DNA of 64,000 nt from Bradyrhizobium sp. AZCC 1721 (GTDB taxonomy: Bacteria > Pseudomonadota > Alphaproteobacteria > Rhizobiales > Xanthobacteraceae), in NCBI RefSeq assembly GCF_036924715.1, contig NZ_JAZHSB010000001.1, positions 1 to 64,000 on the forward strand. Direction: 5' to 3'. Position 1 is the first letter of the stretch; every line of letters begins with the position of its first letter. The translations under genes were made by a program, and so were the position numbers. The notes beneath the pieces are model-generated. The model searched no databases. It was not told the origin of the DNA and saw only the letters and a list, made by a program, of their open reading frames with translations. Shown here piece after piece: positions 17,467 to 27,864 of this stretch.

Positions 17467-19533
17467 ATGACAAACCTTCGCATCGTGCTGCTTGCCACAA
17501 CTGCCCTGTCGGTAACGCAGCTAGCGAGCTCCGCATCGCATGCGCAGACCGCTCCGCTTGTCCTGGCGCAAGCCAAGGAAGAGGATGGCAAAGCCAAGGG
17601 GCAGCAGCCGCCGCCGAAGGGAGCGCCGCCACCGGCGGCCGCCCCCACTCGACCGGCGCCTACTCCGCCGCCTCCGGCCGCGGCGCCGCCTCCACGTCCG
17701 GCGCCTGCCCCACCGCCGCCGGCGGCTGCCCCACCGCCACGCCAGGCACCGACGCCCCCACCACCGGCGGCTGCACCGCCGCCACGTCCAACACCGGCGC
17801 CGCCTCCTCCGGCAGCCGCACCGCCGCGTCCAACACCGCCTCCGCCGCCGCCTCCTGCGGCCGCGCCTGCGCGTCCGACTCCGACACCGCCACCTCCCGC
17901 GGCGGCGCCCGCGCGTCCGACTCCACCGCCGCCTCCGCCACCGGCGGCAGCTCCCACTGCGCCGAAGCAGCCGGCAGCGCCGACGCCTACGCCTACGCCG
18001 CCTCCCGCTCAGAAGGGGACGCCGTCTCCCGTGCCGCCCCCGCCTTCCGGTGCAAGGCAACCGCCGGCGCCGACTGCCACGCCGGCTCCAGCCGCGTCGC
18101 CGACGACCGCTCCATCGCCCGGCACGGCCGCACCGCCGGCGCGTCCCGGCGCGCCGCCCGCGACGCCACCAGCCGCGGGTACTCCGACGACACCACCGGC
18201 TGCGGGCGCTCCGACGACCGCGCCAACGACACCGCAGGGACGCCCCGGCACACCGCCTCCAGCCGCGGGTGCGCCAACGCCGGCGCCAACACCACCGACG
18301 GGCCGCCCCGGCGCGCCGGCTCCCGGCGCCCCCGCTGGAACGGCGCCGGCCGCGACACCCGCGCCGACGGCACCCCCGGCTGCTGGAACTCCGGCGGCTC
18401 CGGGCACCACGACCGCTCCCGCGGCGCCAACCGCCGTGCCCGGTGCCCCGGCCGCCACGCCGCCGGCAGGCCGGGTCCAGAACGCGCCGCCAACGGTCGC
18501 GCCGGCCTTCCAGCGTGCGCCGCAGGTCACGGCACCACTGCCGGCGCCTCCTCCGACCCAAGAGGGGCTCAGGGTGATCGCCCCGGGCACTCGGCCTGCA
18601 GGGCCGCAGCGCCTCGACGACTTCCGCGGCCAGCGTCGCGAAGTTCAGGAAGGCGGCCGTACGGTCATCACCGAACCCGGCCGGATCATCGTTCGCGATC
18701 CCGGCGGACAGGCCTATGTCCGTCACAACGAGGTCGAGCGCTTCCGCTATGGCGCACGCGACATCCAGACCCAGACCGTCGGCGGCGAGACCCGTACTGT
18801 CGTCATCAGACCCGATGGCAGCCAGGTCATCACCGTGATGGGCCGCGACGGCCAGTTGCTGCGGCGTATCCGCCGCGACGAGCGCGGCCGCGAGATCATC
18901 ATCATCGACAACAGCTACCGCGATCCACGGGCGACCGGCGGCTTCTTCGTCGCGCTGCCGCCGCCGACGATACGCATCCCGTATAACCGCTACATCGTCG
19001 ATGCCGAGGAGGCGGAGCCGGAGGTGATCTACGACACCTTGATGGCGCCGCCGGTGGAACGGATCGAACGGCGTTATTCGCTGGACGAAATCCGTTACAG
19101 CCCGACAGTGCGCCAGCGCATGCCGAGCATCGACGTCAACACCATCAACTTCGAAACCGGATCGTGGGAAATCCCGCCCGATCAGGCGGCGAAACTGCAG
19201 GTGATCGCCGACGGCCTCAACCGCGCAATCCAGCAAAATCCGCGCGCGGTATTCCTGATCGAGGGCCACACCGACGCGGTCGGCAACGACGTCGACAATC
19301 TGTCGCTGTCGGACCGCCGTGCCGAATCGGCGGCCACCTTGCTGACGCAGCAGTTCAACGTGCCGGCGGAAAACCTGACATCGCAGGGCTATGGCGAGCA
19401 GTACCTGAAGGAGCAGACCGACGGGCCGAGCCCGATCAACCGGCGCGTCACCATCCGCAACATCACGCCGCTGCTCACTGGCGGTCAGGCGTCGTTGCCG
19501 CCGCCCCCGCCCGGCACCGCGCCGCCGCGCTGA
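17467..19533 (+). CDS. OmpA-family protein with long Pro/Ala-rich linker
   Basis: Envelope protein of 688 residues: Sec signal peptide (about 1-27, ending SHAQ), a very long Pro/Ala/Thr-rich low-complexity region (about residues 45-345, with many PPPPAAAPP-type blocks), a central region of unclear fold (about 365-530), and a C-terminal OmpA domain. The OmpA part has NTINFETGSWEI and the peptidoglycan-binding signature IEGHTDAVGNDVDNLSLSDRRAESAA, cut here into pieces, then SQGYGEQY and NRRVTI. It should bind diaminopimelate in peptidoglycan, with the proline-rich arm spanning the periplasm or reaching outward. The linker has near-repeats that could vary in length between strains. A strong terminator follows the stop. 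Confidence 0.87.
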   Translation: MTNLRIVLLATTALSVTQLASSASHAQTAPLVLAQAKEEDGKAKGQQPPPKGAPPPAAAPTRPAPTPPPPAAAPPPRPAPAPPPPAAAPPPRQAPTPPPPAAAPPPRPTPAPPPPAAAPPRPTPPPPPPPAAAPARPTPTPPPPAAAPARPTPPPPPPPAAAPTAPKQPAAPTPTPTPPPAQKGTPSPVPPPPSGARQPPAPTATPAPAASPTTAPSPGTAAPPARPGAPPATPPAAGTPTTPPAAGAPTTAPTTPQGRPGTPPPAAGAPTPAPTPPTGRPGAPAPGAPAGTAPAATPAPTAPPAAGTPAAPGTTTAPAAPTAVPGAPAATPPAGRVQNAPPTVAPAFQRAPQVTAPLPAPPPTQEGLRVIAPGTRPAGPQRLDDFRGQRREVQEGGRTVITEPGRIIVRDPGGQAYVRHNEVERFRYGARDIQTQTVGGETRTVVIRPDGSQVITVMGRDGQLLRRIRRDERGREIIIIDNSYRDPRATGGFFVALPPPTIRIPYNRYIVDAEEAEPEVIYDTLMAPPVERIERRYSLDEIRYSPTVRQRMPSIDVNTINFETGSWEIPPDQAAKLQVIADGLNRAIQQNPRAVFLIEGHTDAVGNDVDNLSLSDRRAESAATLLTQQFNVPAENLTSQGYGEQYLKEQTDGPSPINRRVTIRNITPLLTGGQASLPPPPPGTAPPR
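17600..18560 (+). repeat. Proline/alanine-coding low-complexity tract
   Basis: Nearly one kilobase of CCG/GCG-type codons encoding degenerate Pro-Pro-Ala-Ala blocks inside the OmpA-family gene. The tract also creates long Arg-rich or Gly-rich false open frames in the other five frames. Confidence 0.8.
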
Positions 19534-19553
19534 GCTGGCGGTCGATTAAAATG

Positions 19554-19586
19554 AAAATGGCCGGGAACAATCCCGGCCATTTTTTT
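19554..19586. terminator. Strong bidirectional intrinsic terminator
   Basis: Ten-base perfect stem ATGGCCGGGA/TCCCGGCCAT (19557-19566 and 19571-19580) with a four-base loop, flanked by a run of T after it and A-rich sequence before it. It sits between the convergent OmpA-type and homocysteine-methyltransferase-like genes and serves both. Confidence 0.9.
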
Positions 19587-19589
19587 GGA

Positions 19590-20546
19590 TCACGCGCTGA
19601 GGGCCCGCGGTGGCACGCACGCCTCGCAAATGGCGGCGGCGTGCCGGTGATCGGTGCCGCAGCAGCCGCCAAGAATGCGCATCGTCGGAAACGCGTTCCT
19701 GAGCGCAACATAACGCCGCCCGAGATCGGCCGGGTCGCCCGCATCGAGCGTTTCGGATTCGTCGAGTTCGACATGGCTCTTTGTCGAGGCGTTGGCCCTG
19801 ATGCCATGGATACGTTCGGTCCAGGCTTCGCCCGCCTTCAACGCGTCTTCGAAATGCGTGGGGTGCGCACAGTTGATCAGGAAGTATTCGGGCGCACCAT
19901 CGGTCTCGCGATCCACGGTCTCGATCGCCTCACGCAACGCTTCTCCTTTCACCAGGCGGCCATTGGTCTCCACAGTGAACGAGATGGCCGCCGGTATCCC
20001 TTGCGACCGCGCGGCGCGCGCGATGCCGATCGCTTCATTGATGCTGGTAAGGGTATAGGCGGTGACCATGTCGGCGCCGCCTTCGACGAAGGCCGCAATC
20101 TGCGCCCGATGATAGGCCTCGGCTTCGTCAGCCTGCATGTTGCCTGCCTTGTAGCCGTCGCCGCGCGGGCCGATGGCGCCGCTGATGACGCAGGGTGCGC
20201 CTGGCCGCTCCCAGCCACTGCGCAGCTCCTCGAGGAATGCAATCGAACGGACATTGATCCCAGCGAGCGCGGATGCATCATAGCCGAGCTTGGTGCCCCA
20301 ATCCGGATTGGCGCGCCATGTCGGGCTGTCGAGCACGAAGCCAACCCCATGCTCGCGCGCGACCGCGAGATAGGCGGCATAATACTGCTTCAGCTTTTCC
20401 CGCCCTTCGGCGCTATCCAGCAGCACAAAGGCAGCGAAATGCGGCAGCTCCACGCCTTCGTGGAAGATCAGCGTGGTTTCCATGCCGCCATCGGTGAGGA
20501 AAACGCCACCGCGGCGCTGCGGCAGGGCGTGTCGGTATTTGGCCAT
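19590..20546 (-). CDS. Homocysteine S-methyltransferase family protein
   Basis: Zinc-dependent methyltransferase of the homocysteine S-methyltransferase (MmuM/Mht1) family, 318 residues from the ATG at 20546. The N-terminal FLTDGGMETTLIF and the zinc-binding cysteines in NCAHP and GGCCGTD are present. Members transfer a methyl group from S-methylmethionine, SAM or betaine to homocysteine to make methionine; the donor cannot be told here. Starts further upstream would extend into the divergent promoter region and lack family similarity. The divergent TetR gene, about 200 bases away, is a plausible regulator. Confidence 0.85.
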   Translation of the reverse strand: MAKYRHALPQRRGGVFLTDGGMETTLIFHEGVELPHFAAFVLLDSAEGREKLKQYYAAYLAVAREHGVGFVLDSPTWRANPDWGTKLGYDASALAGINVRSIAFLEELRSGWERPGAPCVISGAIGPRGDGYKAGNMQADEAEAYHRAQIAAFVEGGADMVTAYTLTSINEAIGIARAARSQGIPAAISFTVETNGRLVKGEALREAIETVDRETDGAPEYFLINCAHPTHFEDALKAGEAWTERIHGIRANASTKSHVELDESETLDAGDPADLGRRYVALRNAFPTMRILGGCCGTDHRHAAAICEACVPPRALSA

Positions 20547-20748
20547 TTCAACATCTCCGCGAATTAGAGGACCTCGATACGTCTCTCGCGCATCGGCCAG
20601 GTCCGGCGATGTTGGTGCCTCATAGTGTCGCGGCCGGCTAGGCGGCTCGTGGTGCGGATGAACCTTGAGCTGCAAAATGATACGAAATCAAATGGTTGCC
20701 GGCAGGGCGCGAAGCTCCTGCGGCTTTCGGCCGTGGAGAAACCGTACC

Positions 20749-21384
20749 ATGAGTGCAGTTTTGGAGATCCCGAAGGGCAAGGGCGAAGCCACCCGCGAGC
20801 GCATTCTCGAGATCGCGGAGGCGGCCGTGCTCGCCAAGGGATTCGGCGCGACCTCGATCGAGGAAGTGATCGCCGAGGCCGGCCTCACCAAGAGCGGCTT
20901 CTTCTACCACTTCAAGGACAAGAACGCGCTCGCCCGCGAAATGGTCCGGCGATATGTCGCAACCAATGATCGCCTGTTCGACGAAATCTTCGGGCGCGGC
21001 CAACAGCTATCGGACGATCCGCTGCAGGCGTTCCTGATTTCACTGAAGCTGCTTGCGGAAACGATGGCCGATCTGCCGAACGGACATCCCGGCTGCCTGA
21101 TCGCCAGCATCTGCTATCAGGAACGGCTGTTCGACCGTGAGATACGCGATCTCACCGCGCAGTCCGTGCGGGACTGGAATGCGCGCTTCCGCACGATCCT
21201 CGACGGCATCGCGGAGGTCTATCCTCCGAGAGAGCCGGTCGACCTCGACGATGTCGCCGACATGCTGTCCTGCATCGTCGACGGCGCCATCATCATGTCC
21301 AAGACGCTGAACGATCCCGGCCGTCTCGAACGGCAGATCATGATCTTTCGAAGCTGCGTCAAACTGATGTTTGCACCAAACTAG
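20749..21384 (+). CDS. TetR-family transcriptional regulator
   Basis: One-component repressor of 211 residues. The N-terminal helix-turn-helix (about residues 15-60) has the TetR signature: TRERILEIAEAAVLAKGFGATSIEEV, here in two parts, then AGLTKSGFFYHFKDKNALA. The C-terminal domain binds an unknown ligand. The ATG at 20749 starts close to the HTH, as is usual; upstream in-frame ATGs would add an unrelated tail. It faces the homocysteine-methyltransferase-like gene, so mutual control through the shared 200-base region is possible. I do not see a clear palindromic operator there. Confidence 0.87.
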   Translation: MSAVLEIPKGKGEATRERILEIAEAAVLAKGFGATSIEEVIAEAGLTKSGFFYHFKDKNALAREMVRRYVATNDRLFDEIFGRGQQLSDDPLQAFLISLKLLAETMADLPNGHPGCLIASICYQERLFDREIRDLTAQSVRDWNARFRTILDGIAEVYPPREPVDLDDVADMLSCIVDGAIIMSKTLNDPGRLERQIMIFRSCVKLMFAPN

Positions 21385-21387
21385 GCC

Positions 21388-21507
21388 GTCGCCCCGGCGA
21401 ACGCCGGGGCCCATAACCACAAATGGCGGTTGTTGAGAGAAAGCCATCGACCAGTGGTTCAACAATATCCGCCGCGGAGTATGGGTCCCGACTTTCGCCG
21501 GGACGAC
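21388..21507. repeat. Dispersed inverted repeat, family C copy 2
   Basis: It begins GTCGCCCCGGCGAACGCCGG and reads on into GCCCATAACCAC, and ends with the inverse TATGGGTCCCGACTTTCGCCGGGACGAC, here as two parts. It fills the whole gap between the convergent TetR and alkaline phosphatase genes, so it probably forms the 3' end structure of both transcripts. Confidence 0.75.
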
Positions 21508-21512
21508 AGGGA

Positions 21513-23267
21513 CTACCGTCCCGCCGCGGCAAGGCCGAGCGCGTCCGCCATCACGCGAAAGACTTCGGTATTGTCCATCGAGCCCCGCACCCGTTGGCTG
21601 CCAGGCCCAGCCGCGGTCAGGATGACGTCCTCGCCGGAATGCACGCTCGCGCCGACCATCGCCGGCAGGTTGCCCGGCCGCAGCACCGCGCCGGGAACGT
21701 CCTTGTATTTTTCATTGGCCTTGAAGGTTGCGGGATCGTCGCCCTTCACGGTCGGCTGGTTCGGATCGTCGAGCTTGGGACGGAAGGTCTCGTAGTGGTC
21801 GGGAAGGCTGGCCGAGAAGATGGCAAGCCGCCGGCTGACGTCGACGCGCGACGGATAGCCGTCCGCATCAGGCGCCGGATAGTTGGGGAAGCCGGCCTTG
21901 TCATAGACGCCGACGCGCTCGCGGAACGGCACGTTCGGCGTCGTGCTCATATCGTCATTGATGGTGCCGACCAGGCTGTTGGGATGGCTGTGGTCCGCCA
22001 CGACCAGGATCAGGGTGTCGTCCCCGCGCTTGTTGGCCCAGTCACGGGCAAGGCGCACGGCGTTGTCGAGCATGATGGTGTCATAGACCGCGCGCTCCAT
22101 GTCGAGCAGATGGGCGTATTTGTCGATCATTCCGGATTCCACCATCAGAAAGAAGCCGGCTTCGTTTCTCGACAGCACGTTCAAGGCGGCCTGAACCTGC
22201 TCGGTCAGGTCCGGCTGCTCGGGAAACTTCTTCACGCCGCCACCCTTGAGGAATTTGCGGTCGAGCGCGCCGTCCATGTTTCCGGAGGCAAACAGGCCGA
22301 GCAGCCGGCGCGTCTCGGGCTCTGCCGAGAGCGCGTTGAGCTCGCTTGCGGTGGTCGCCACGGGATAGCCGGCCTCGCGGAAGCGCGCGATGTAATCGAC
22401 ATCGTCCTTGCGCTTTCCGGACGCAGCCTTTGGCAGGAAATTGGCGCTACCGCCGCCCAAGAGCACGTCGGGCTTGGCCGCGAAAAACTGCTCGACAATA
22501 GGATCATACTCGGCACGGCGACGGGTATGGGCCACCATCGCCGCCGGCGTTGCATCCTCGATTTCGGTGTTGCTGACGATGCCGATGCTCAAATTGAGCC
22601 GGCGCTTGGCGAGGCTTGCGATAGTCTCGACCTTGGGATCGTCGAGCGGGTCCCTGGTGCGGTCGGCATAGACGCCCATTGCATTGACGGCGCTCTTGTG
22701 GCCGGTTGCGTAAGCACTAGCCGAATTTGCGGAGTCGGTGATGATCGAATCGGAACCCGCGGTCGCCACCAGCGCCATATGCGGCATGTCGTCCATCGCA
22801 AGCTTGCCGAGGCTTTTCCCTTCAGCGATGCCCTTGGAAAGCAACCGCGCCCCGACGCGATGGGATAGCGACATGCCGTCGCCGATGAACAGGATGACGT
22901 TCTTCGCCCTGCGCGGGCCGGTGTCGTAAACGGTCCATGTCACCTTGCGGCTGCGCGTGCCGTCTCCGGCTTCAACAACGACAGGGCCGGGCGCGGTCAC
23001 CGCGACGTCGCGGAGCATCAGCGCCGACTGGTCCTTGCCGTCCTCACGCTCGACGAACGTTCCGGCGCGGCCGAAGGCAACGGCATAGTCCTGACCGTTG
23101 ACCGTCACCTTCAGCTTGGCCGGATCGACCTTGTCGGGAAATTCGACCTTGAAGTCGAACTGCGCACCGGAAAGGATTTCGGCGCGGTCGATGGGATAAA
23201 TCGTCTGGGCATCGGCCGCCGATGCCGAAAGCAGGAGGCCGAGGGCGATGGTGACAGGCTTGATCAT
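21513..23267 (-). CDS. Alkaline phosphatase (PhoA-like), exported
   Basis: Periplasmic phosphomonoesterase of 584 residues in the alkaline phosphatase superfamily. A signal peptide (about 1-20, ending SAADA) is followed by about 90 residues of extra N-terminal beta-like domain before the catalytic core begins. Metal and nucleophile motifs: FIGDGMSLSHR (about 127-137) and TDSANSASAYATG (177-189), where Ser179 matches the phosphorylated Ser of E. coli PhoA. VVADHSHPNS carries a zinc His, and VHSGEDV is the C-terminal zinc site. The start follows GGAG. A phosphate-starvation role is likely, but I do not find a clear Pho box upstream. Confidence 0.87.
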   Translation of the reverse strand: MIKPVTIALGLLLSASAADAQTIYPIDRAEILSGAQFDFKVEFPDKVDPAKLKVTVNGQDYAVAFGRAGTFVEREDGKDQSALMLRDVAVTAPGPVVVEAGDGTRSRKVTWTVYDTGPRRAKNVILFIGDGMSLSHRVGARLLSKGIAEGKSLGKLAMDDMPHMALVATAGSDSIITDSANSASAYATGHKSAVNAMGVYADRTRDPLDDPKVETIASLAKRRLNLSIGIVSNTEIEDATPAAMVAHTRRRAEYDPIVEQFFAAKPDVLLGGGSANFLPKAASGKRKDDVDYIARFREAGYPVATTASELNALSAEPETRRLLGLFASGNMDGALDRKFLKGGGVKKFPEQPDLTEQVQAALNVLSRNEAGFFLMVESGMIDKYAHLLDMERAVYDTIMLDNAVRLARDWANKRGDDTLILVVADHSHPNSLVGTINDDMSTTPNVPFRERVGVYDKAGFPNYPAPDADGYPSRVDVSRRLAIFSASLPDHYETFRPKLDDPNQPTVKGDDPATFKANEKYKDVPGAVLRPGNLPAMVGASVHSGEDVILTAAGPGSQRVRGSMDNTEVFRVMADALGLAAAGR

Positions 23268-23391
23268 GATCGAGGCTCCGGTCGGACACGCGGAACGGGC
23301 AGCGTGCGCGGCTGTTCCCGCGAGAATTCAGGCGGGTAAAATCTATCTGTCCCGGATGACGTATCCATAACGGCGACCAACCCGCGTGGCT

Positions 23392-23528
23392 CTCGTGCCC
23401 CGGACGCAGCGCAGCACGCAGTGCTGCGCTGCTGAGCCGGGGCCCAAAAAGTGCGTATCGGTTGTGTGGTCTTGGGTCCCGGCTTTGCGCCGCACCGCTA
23501 ACGCGCTGCGTCGCGTCCGGGACACGAG
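23392..23528. repeat. Dispersed inverted repeat, family C-like long form
   Basis: The outer arms CTCGTGCCCCGGACGC and GCGTCCGGGACACGAG are inverted. An inner perfect hairpin (GCGCAGCACGCAGTGCTGCGC) sits in the first half, and GGGTCCCGGC in the second half mirrors GCCGGGGCCC. A related copy is at 48045-48121. It abuts the argG stop on one side. Confidence 0.7.
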
Positions 23529-23534
23529 AATTTC

Positions 23535-24905
<1,371 letters not shown>

Positions 24906-24908
24906 TTA

Positions 24909-25007
24909 TAGCGTTTTCGAGCGAAGTGGATACCGGTTCGCGTGAAGAAAACGCGTCAAAACAATAATTTAGAGTTTCGGTTCTGATTCAATCAGAACCG
25001 AAACTCT
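24909..25007. repeat. Dispersed repeat, family D copy 1, with hairpin
   Basis: The left part GCGTTTTCGAGCGAAGTGGA continues with ACCGGTTCGCGTGAAGAAAACGCGTCAAAACAA, quoted here in two pieces. The right part is a perfect 17-base inverted repeat (24971-24987 and 24991-25007) with a three-base loop. A second copy with the same left part and a 19-base hairpin is at 33534-33632. It lies between argG and the PAP2 gene. Confidence 0.85.
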
Positions 25008-25083
25008 GGCGGCTTGAGGCGGCGAATAACAAATTTCGCCGCAATGGGCACGCGTTTAATGGCGCCTGGCTGCTGAGGACGGA

Positions 25084-25845
25084 CTATCCTGCCTCGCGCC
25101 CGCGCCAGCGCTGCCACAGGCGGTAGCCGGGCCAGCCCCAGCGCGCCAGCGCGGCTTCGATTTGCGCATCGGTGAGCCTGGTCGACGGCCAGCGGTAGAT
25201 CCAGGCATAGGCCAGCCAGATCACGAAAAAGCTGACGAGACCGGCGGCTGCGACATCGGTGAAGAAATGTCCGCCGAACGCCATCCGTAGCACGCTGGTC
25301 GCGATACCGAACAGGGTCGCCGCCGTATAGGCCAACGGCCGCCACGGCGGCGGCGTCAGCGCCGCGGGCGCGTAGGTCCAGAATGCGGTGGCGCCCTCGC
25401 CCGAGAAGAACGAGCAATTACGCCCGCAGGCCCCGCGCGGATCCCACCACGGCACGAATTCCCAGGGACCGTTGAACTCCGTCACCACCACCGGCCTTGG
25501 CCGTCCCCAATGGCTCTTGAAGGTCAGATTGGTCAGCACGACCGCGGAGAGCAGGATGGTGACCAGGAGGAACACTGCCGCGCGTCCCGGAACCAGCATC
25601 GGCCGATCCGGCCGCAGCAGCTTCGCGACAATGGCGATCAGGGCAGGCAGCGCCAGCGCCCAGGCGATCCACATCGCGGCATCGCGCGCGAAAGCGTAAA
25701 GCCCGTTCTGTTTCGATGGAAACGAGGTGCTCGCGGGATCGTAGAACAATGCCGCCAGCTTCAGGTCGAGTTCGGGAAAGATTCCAAACAGCAGTCCGAA
25801 AACGAGCGACAGGCCCAATGCGATGACAAGTCCGGTCCGGTTCAT
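25084..25845 (-). CDS. PAP2-family membrane phosphatase (LpxE-like)
   Basis: Integral membrane phosphatase of 253 residues with about six hydrophobic segments. Motif 1 (K-x6-RP) is KSHWGRPRP and motif 3 (R-x5-H-x3-D) is RMAFGGHFFTD. Motif 2, normally PSGH, is FSGEG here, so its usual His is replaced by Glu. Relatives dephosphorylate lipid A, undecaprenyl pyrophosphate or phosphatidylglycerol phosphate on the periplasmic side. The C-terminal ALARWGWPGYRLWQRWRG tail is basic. The exact substrate is not predictable. Confidence 0.8.
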   Translation of the reverse strand: MNRTGLVIALGLSLVFGLLFGIFPELDLKLAALFYDPASTSFPSKQNGLYAFARDAAMWIAWALALPALIAIVAKLLRPDRPMLVPGRAAVFLLVTILLSAVVLTNLTFKSHWGRPRPVVVTEFNGPWEFVPWWDPRGACGRNCSFFSGEGATAFWTYAPAALTPPPWRPLAYTAATLFGIATSVLRMAFGGHFFTDVAAAGLVSFFVIWLAYAWIYRWPSTRLTDAQIEAALARWGWPGYRLWQRWRGREAG

Positions 25846-25885
25846 GGCGCGGGGTTTAGCCGAGGCGATTGGGGATGAAAAGGCC

Positions 25886-26103
25886 CGTCATTGCGAGCCA
25901 CCCGGTCGGCGCGAGGCGCCGCCGGATGACAGGCTCCGCGAAGCAATCCATTTTCTCATTCGCGGACAGAATGGATTGCTTCCGCCTTCGCGCAAAGCGC
26001 TTCGGCGGACTCCCGGCCCTGCGAAGCTTGCGCAGCAAGCGGAGAAGGGTCGTCGCTGTCGCTCCCTTGCGCAAACGCTTCGCGTTTGTCGCTGGCAATG
26101 ACG
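25886..26103. repeat. Dispersed inverted repeat, family A copy (long)
   Basis: It begins CGTCATTGCGAGCCACCCGG and continues with TCGGCGCGAGGCGCCGCCGG and ATGACAGGCTCCGCGAAGCA, and ends with GGCAATGACG. The inner part (25975-26090) is expanded and carries extra small palindromes such as GCGAAGCTTGCGCAGCAAGC. It lies between two genes that are both on the minus strand. Confidence 0.8.
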
Positions 26104-26116
26104 GCCGTACTCTGCA

Positions 26117-26608
26117 TCATGACAGCGGCCGTGACTGCGATGGCAGCGGCGGCGGCGGCTTTATCGGGGGCGGCGGTTCGCGCCAGGCGCCGGCGGTGCG
26201 GCCTGCGATCAACCAGTAGACGAGGCCGGCGACGATGCCTGCACCGGTCATGATTTCGAGATGACGGCGCACGATACCATCAAAAGTCAACGTCTCGGGG
26301 TCGAAGGGAACGAGGCCGAGATAGCAGGCCGCGCCAACAATCCCGCCGCCGACCGCGTAAGCGAGCACGCTGCGGATGTAGAACGCTTCGGTGATGAGCA
26401 CGACCACCAGCGCAGGCAGCAGCGCAAAGCCGGACAGGAAGATGAAGCCGAAGCCGAGCACGACATTCAGCGCGCCCTGGTCGATCGGTCCGCCGCCGAG
26501 ATCGCTGAATTCGGGATACAGCACCGCGCCGACCACGATCATTCCCGCCACGAAGCAGGCGGCGAGGAAGGCGAACAGGATGACGAAGAAGCGGCCGACT
26601 AGTGCCAT
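26117..26608 (-). CDS. Four-helix membrane protein of unknown function
   Basis: A 163-residue protein with four hydrophobic segments (about residues 5-30, 45-72, 78-98 and 115-135) and a short proline-rich cytoplasmic tail (REPPPPIKPPPPLPSQ). I recognise no family. It has no Cys, His cluster or catalytic motif. The start at 26608 has no good ribosome site; a later start is possible but would cut into the first helix. It follows rlmN on the same strand with a short gap holding a half copy of repeat family A. Confidence 0.7.
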   Translation of the reverse strand: MALVGRFFVILFAFLAACFVAGMIVVGAVLYPEFSDLGGGPIDQGALNVVLGFGFIFLSGFALLPALVVVLITEAFYIRSVLAYAVGGGIVGAACYLGLVPFDPETLTFDGIVRRHLEIMTGAGIVAGLVYWLIAGRTAGAWREPPPPIKPPPPLPSQSRPLS

Positions 26609-26637
26609 GGTTCATGCACCGTCATTGCGAGGATCGC

Positions 26638-27864
26638 TCAATCCGTCATCGCCATGGCGCGGAGCGCCTGGCGCTCGCGCGCGGACAGTTTTTCGGTCTC
26701 CGACTTCAACTGACCGCAGGCGGCGAGGATATCGCGGCCGCGCGGCGTGCGGACCGGCGAGGAATAGCCGGCGTTGAAGATGTATTCGGAGAATTTTTCG
26801 ATCTGCTCCCAGTCCGAGCACTCGTAGCGCGAGCCCGGCCACGGGTTGAACGGGATCAGGTTGATCTTGGCCGGAATGCCCTTGAGCAGCTTGACCAGCA
26901 GCTTGGCGTCGTCGAGCGAATCGTTGACGCCCTTGAGCATCACATATTCGAAGGTGATGCGCCGCGCATTCGACGAGCCCGGGTAGTCGCGGCAGGCCTG
27001 CAGCAGTTCGGCAATCGGATATTTTCGGTTCAGCGGCACCAGCTCGTTGCGCAATTCGTCGCGCACGGCATGCAGCGAGATCGCGAGCATGACGCCGATC
27101 TCCTCGCCGGTGCGGATGATGTTGGGCACCACGCCTGAGGTCGACAGCGTAATGCGCCGGCGGGAAATGCCGATGCCTTCATTGTCGGCTGTGATCAGCA
27201 GCGCATCGCGCACCGCGTCGAAATTATAGAGCGGCTCGCCCATGCCCATCATGACGATATTGGTGACGAGGCGACTGCCGGTCGGCGTCTCGCGATCGGC
27301 CCAGTCGTTGAGGCGGTCGCGCGCCACCATGATCTGGCCGACGATTTCGCCCGCGGTGAGGTTGCGCACCAGCCGTTGCGTGCCGGTATGGCAGAACGAG
27401 CAATTCAGCGTACAGCCGACCTGCGAGGAAACGCAGAGCGTGCCGCGATCGGTTTCGGGGATGTAGACGCACTCGACTTCATGCGCCTTCTGGAACGCGT
27501 CGCCGCTTGGCAGGCGCAACAGCCATTTGCGGGTGCCGTCGTTGGAAATCTGCTCGGCCACCACTTCGGGACGATCGACGGTAAAATGCTGCTCGAGCTG
27601 CGCGCGCATGTCCTTGGAGACGCTGGTCATCTCCGCAAAGGATTTGGCGCCGCGAAAGTACATCCAGTGCCAGAGCTGTTGCGTGCGCATCTTGCGCTGC
27701 GCAGGCGCAACGCCGATCTCGCCGAGCCGGTCGGCGATCTCGGCGCGCGACAGCCCGATCAGCGAGGGCTTTGCCGGCGGCACATAGGTTTCGAGTGGAA
27801 CCTTCTCCAGCGGCGCCACGGGAGCTATCGGCGTGGATTTCGTCTCTGTCGAAACTGCGGTCAT
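26638..27864 (-). CDS. rlmN: 23S rRNA/tRNA adenine C2-methyltransferase RlmN
   Basis: Radical-SAM enzyme of 408 residues that methylates C2 of A2503 in 23S rRNA and A37 of some tRNAs. The 4Fe-4S cluster cysteines are C151, C155 and C158 ([15 protein letters not shown]), and the second catalytic Cys is in DILAACGQL near 384. The [11 protein letters not shown] and [18 protein letters not shown] stretches are typical. The ATG at 27864 is chosen since the long in-frame extension upstream would overlap the IalB gene in a wrong frame. Confidence 0.94.
   Translation of the reverse strand: MTAVSTETKSTPIAPVAPLEKVPLETYVPPAKPSLIGLSRAEIADRLGEIGVAPAQRKMRTQQLWHWMYFRGAKSFAEMTSVSKDMRAQLEQHFTVDRPEVVAEQISNDGTRKWLLRLPSGDAFQKAHEVECVYIPETDRGTLCVSSQVGCTLNCSFCHTGTQRLVRNLTAGEIVGQIMVARDRLNDWADRETPTGSRLVTNIVMMGMGEPLYNFDAVRDALLITADNEGIGISRRRITLSTSGVVPNIIRTGEEIGVMLAISLHAVRDELRNELVPLNRKYPIAELLQACRDYPGSSNARRITFEYVMLKGVNDSLDDAKLLVKLLKGIPAKINLIPFNPWPGSRYECSDWEQIEKFSEYIFNAGYSSPVRTPRGRDILAACGQLKSETEKLSARERQALRAMAMTD

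Noticed and set aside
17521..19269. Long arginine-rich open frame opposite the OmpA-type gene
   Set aside because: Created by the Pro/Ala codon tract on the other strand; runs of Arg and Trp are not protein-like.
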